From assembly GCF_000196675.2 (NCBI RefSeq), contig NC_015312.1, forward strand, positions 2,418,001 through 2,482,000: a stretch of DNA of 64,000 nt, read 5' to 3'. A model generated the notes under the pieces. It did no database searches. It saw nothing but the letters and a program-made list of their open reading frames with translations, and was not told the DNA's origin. This DNA comes from Pseudonocardia benzenivorans CB1190 (GTDB taxonomy: Bacteria; Actinomycetota; Actinomycetes; Mycobacteriales; Pseudonocardiaceae). The translations under genes and the position numbers were made by a program. Shown here piece by piece: positions 58,694 to 64,000 of this stretch. Each line of letters begins with the position of its first letter. The first letter of the stretch is position 1.

Positions 58694-64000
<5,307 letters not shown>

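Overview
The window is about 73% G+C with strong G/C third-position bias, many GTG starts, GTGA/ATGA stop-start overlaps, and families typical of filamentous or soil Actinobacteria (SARP-like regulator, WYL regulator, WS/DGAT acyltransferase, DosR-type response regulator, PP2C/STAS partner-switching proteins). I infer a Pseudonocardiales-type actinobacterium; genus is not provable from the sequence alone. No rRNA, tRNA or CRISPR array was seen, and no intact mobile element.

Layout. (a) 1-5.6 kb: a carbohydrate or sugar-acid uptake and catabolism locus (ABC permease end, alpha/beta hydrolase, HpcH/HpaI aldolase, Zn alcohol dehydrogenase, TIM-barrel isomerase/epimerase, substrate-binding lipoprotein). 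Three of its transcription units carry the same 15-bp palindrome, GTCCC-N5-GGGAC, at the same distance from the putative -10 element. (b) 5.6-12 kb: epoxide-hydrolase-like enzyme, MarR-ClC chloride channel operon, WYL regulator/VOC pair, tandem GNAT. (c) 12-22.6 kb: an aromatic (resorcinol/hydroxyquinol-type) catabolic cluster: maleylacetate reductase, a tautomerase gene interrupted by an amber codon, SDR, an FAD-synthetase-like adenylyltransferase, a MalT/SARP fusion regulator, flavin reductase, LuxR regulator, HpaB-type flavin monooxygenase and intradiol dioxygenase.

(d) 22.7-37 kb: a DosR/DevR-like dormancy or redox island. It holds WS/DGAT, two Usp proteins, two CBS proteins, an Acg-type nitroreductase, two pyridoxamine-oxidase-fold proteins, a DUF385 protein, a J-domain protein and the DosR-like regulator itself. 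A 13-bp motif, GGGCCGAAGGTCC and close variants, recurs in front of many of these genes. (e) 37.8-43.8 kb: TRIC-type channel, NADP-glutamate dehydrogenase, two MarR regulators, PRC-barrel-like protein, GreA-family factor. (f) 43.9-51 kb: a signalling cluster without chemotaxis genes: REC-PP2C-HATPase protein, STAS protein, stand-alone CheB, CheR-PAS, and a STAS-HATPase fusion.

(g) 51-55.3 kb: a zone of decay with a recQ pseudogene, a broken phage-holin-family gene and a truncated DUF3618-type gene, next to a MerR gene with a lower-GC promoter. (h) 55.3-58.6 kb: sugar-binding lipoprotein, CaiB-type CoA transferase and IclR regulator. (i) 58.7-64 kb: the C-terminal ~1768 residues of a giant hybrid kinase/PP2C/anti-sigma kinase/STAS protein running off the window. 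Functional statements rest on motif recognition by eye, without database searches.
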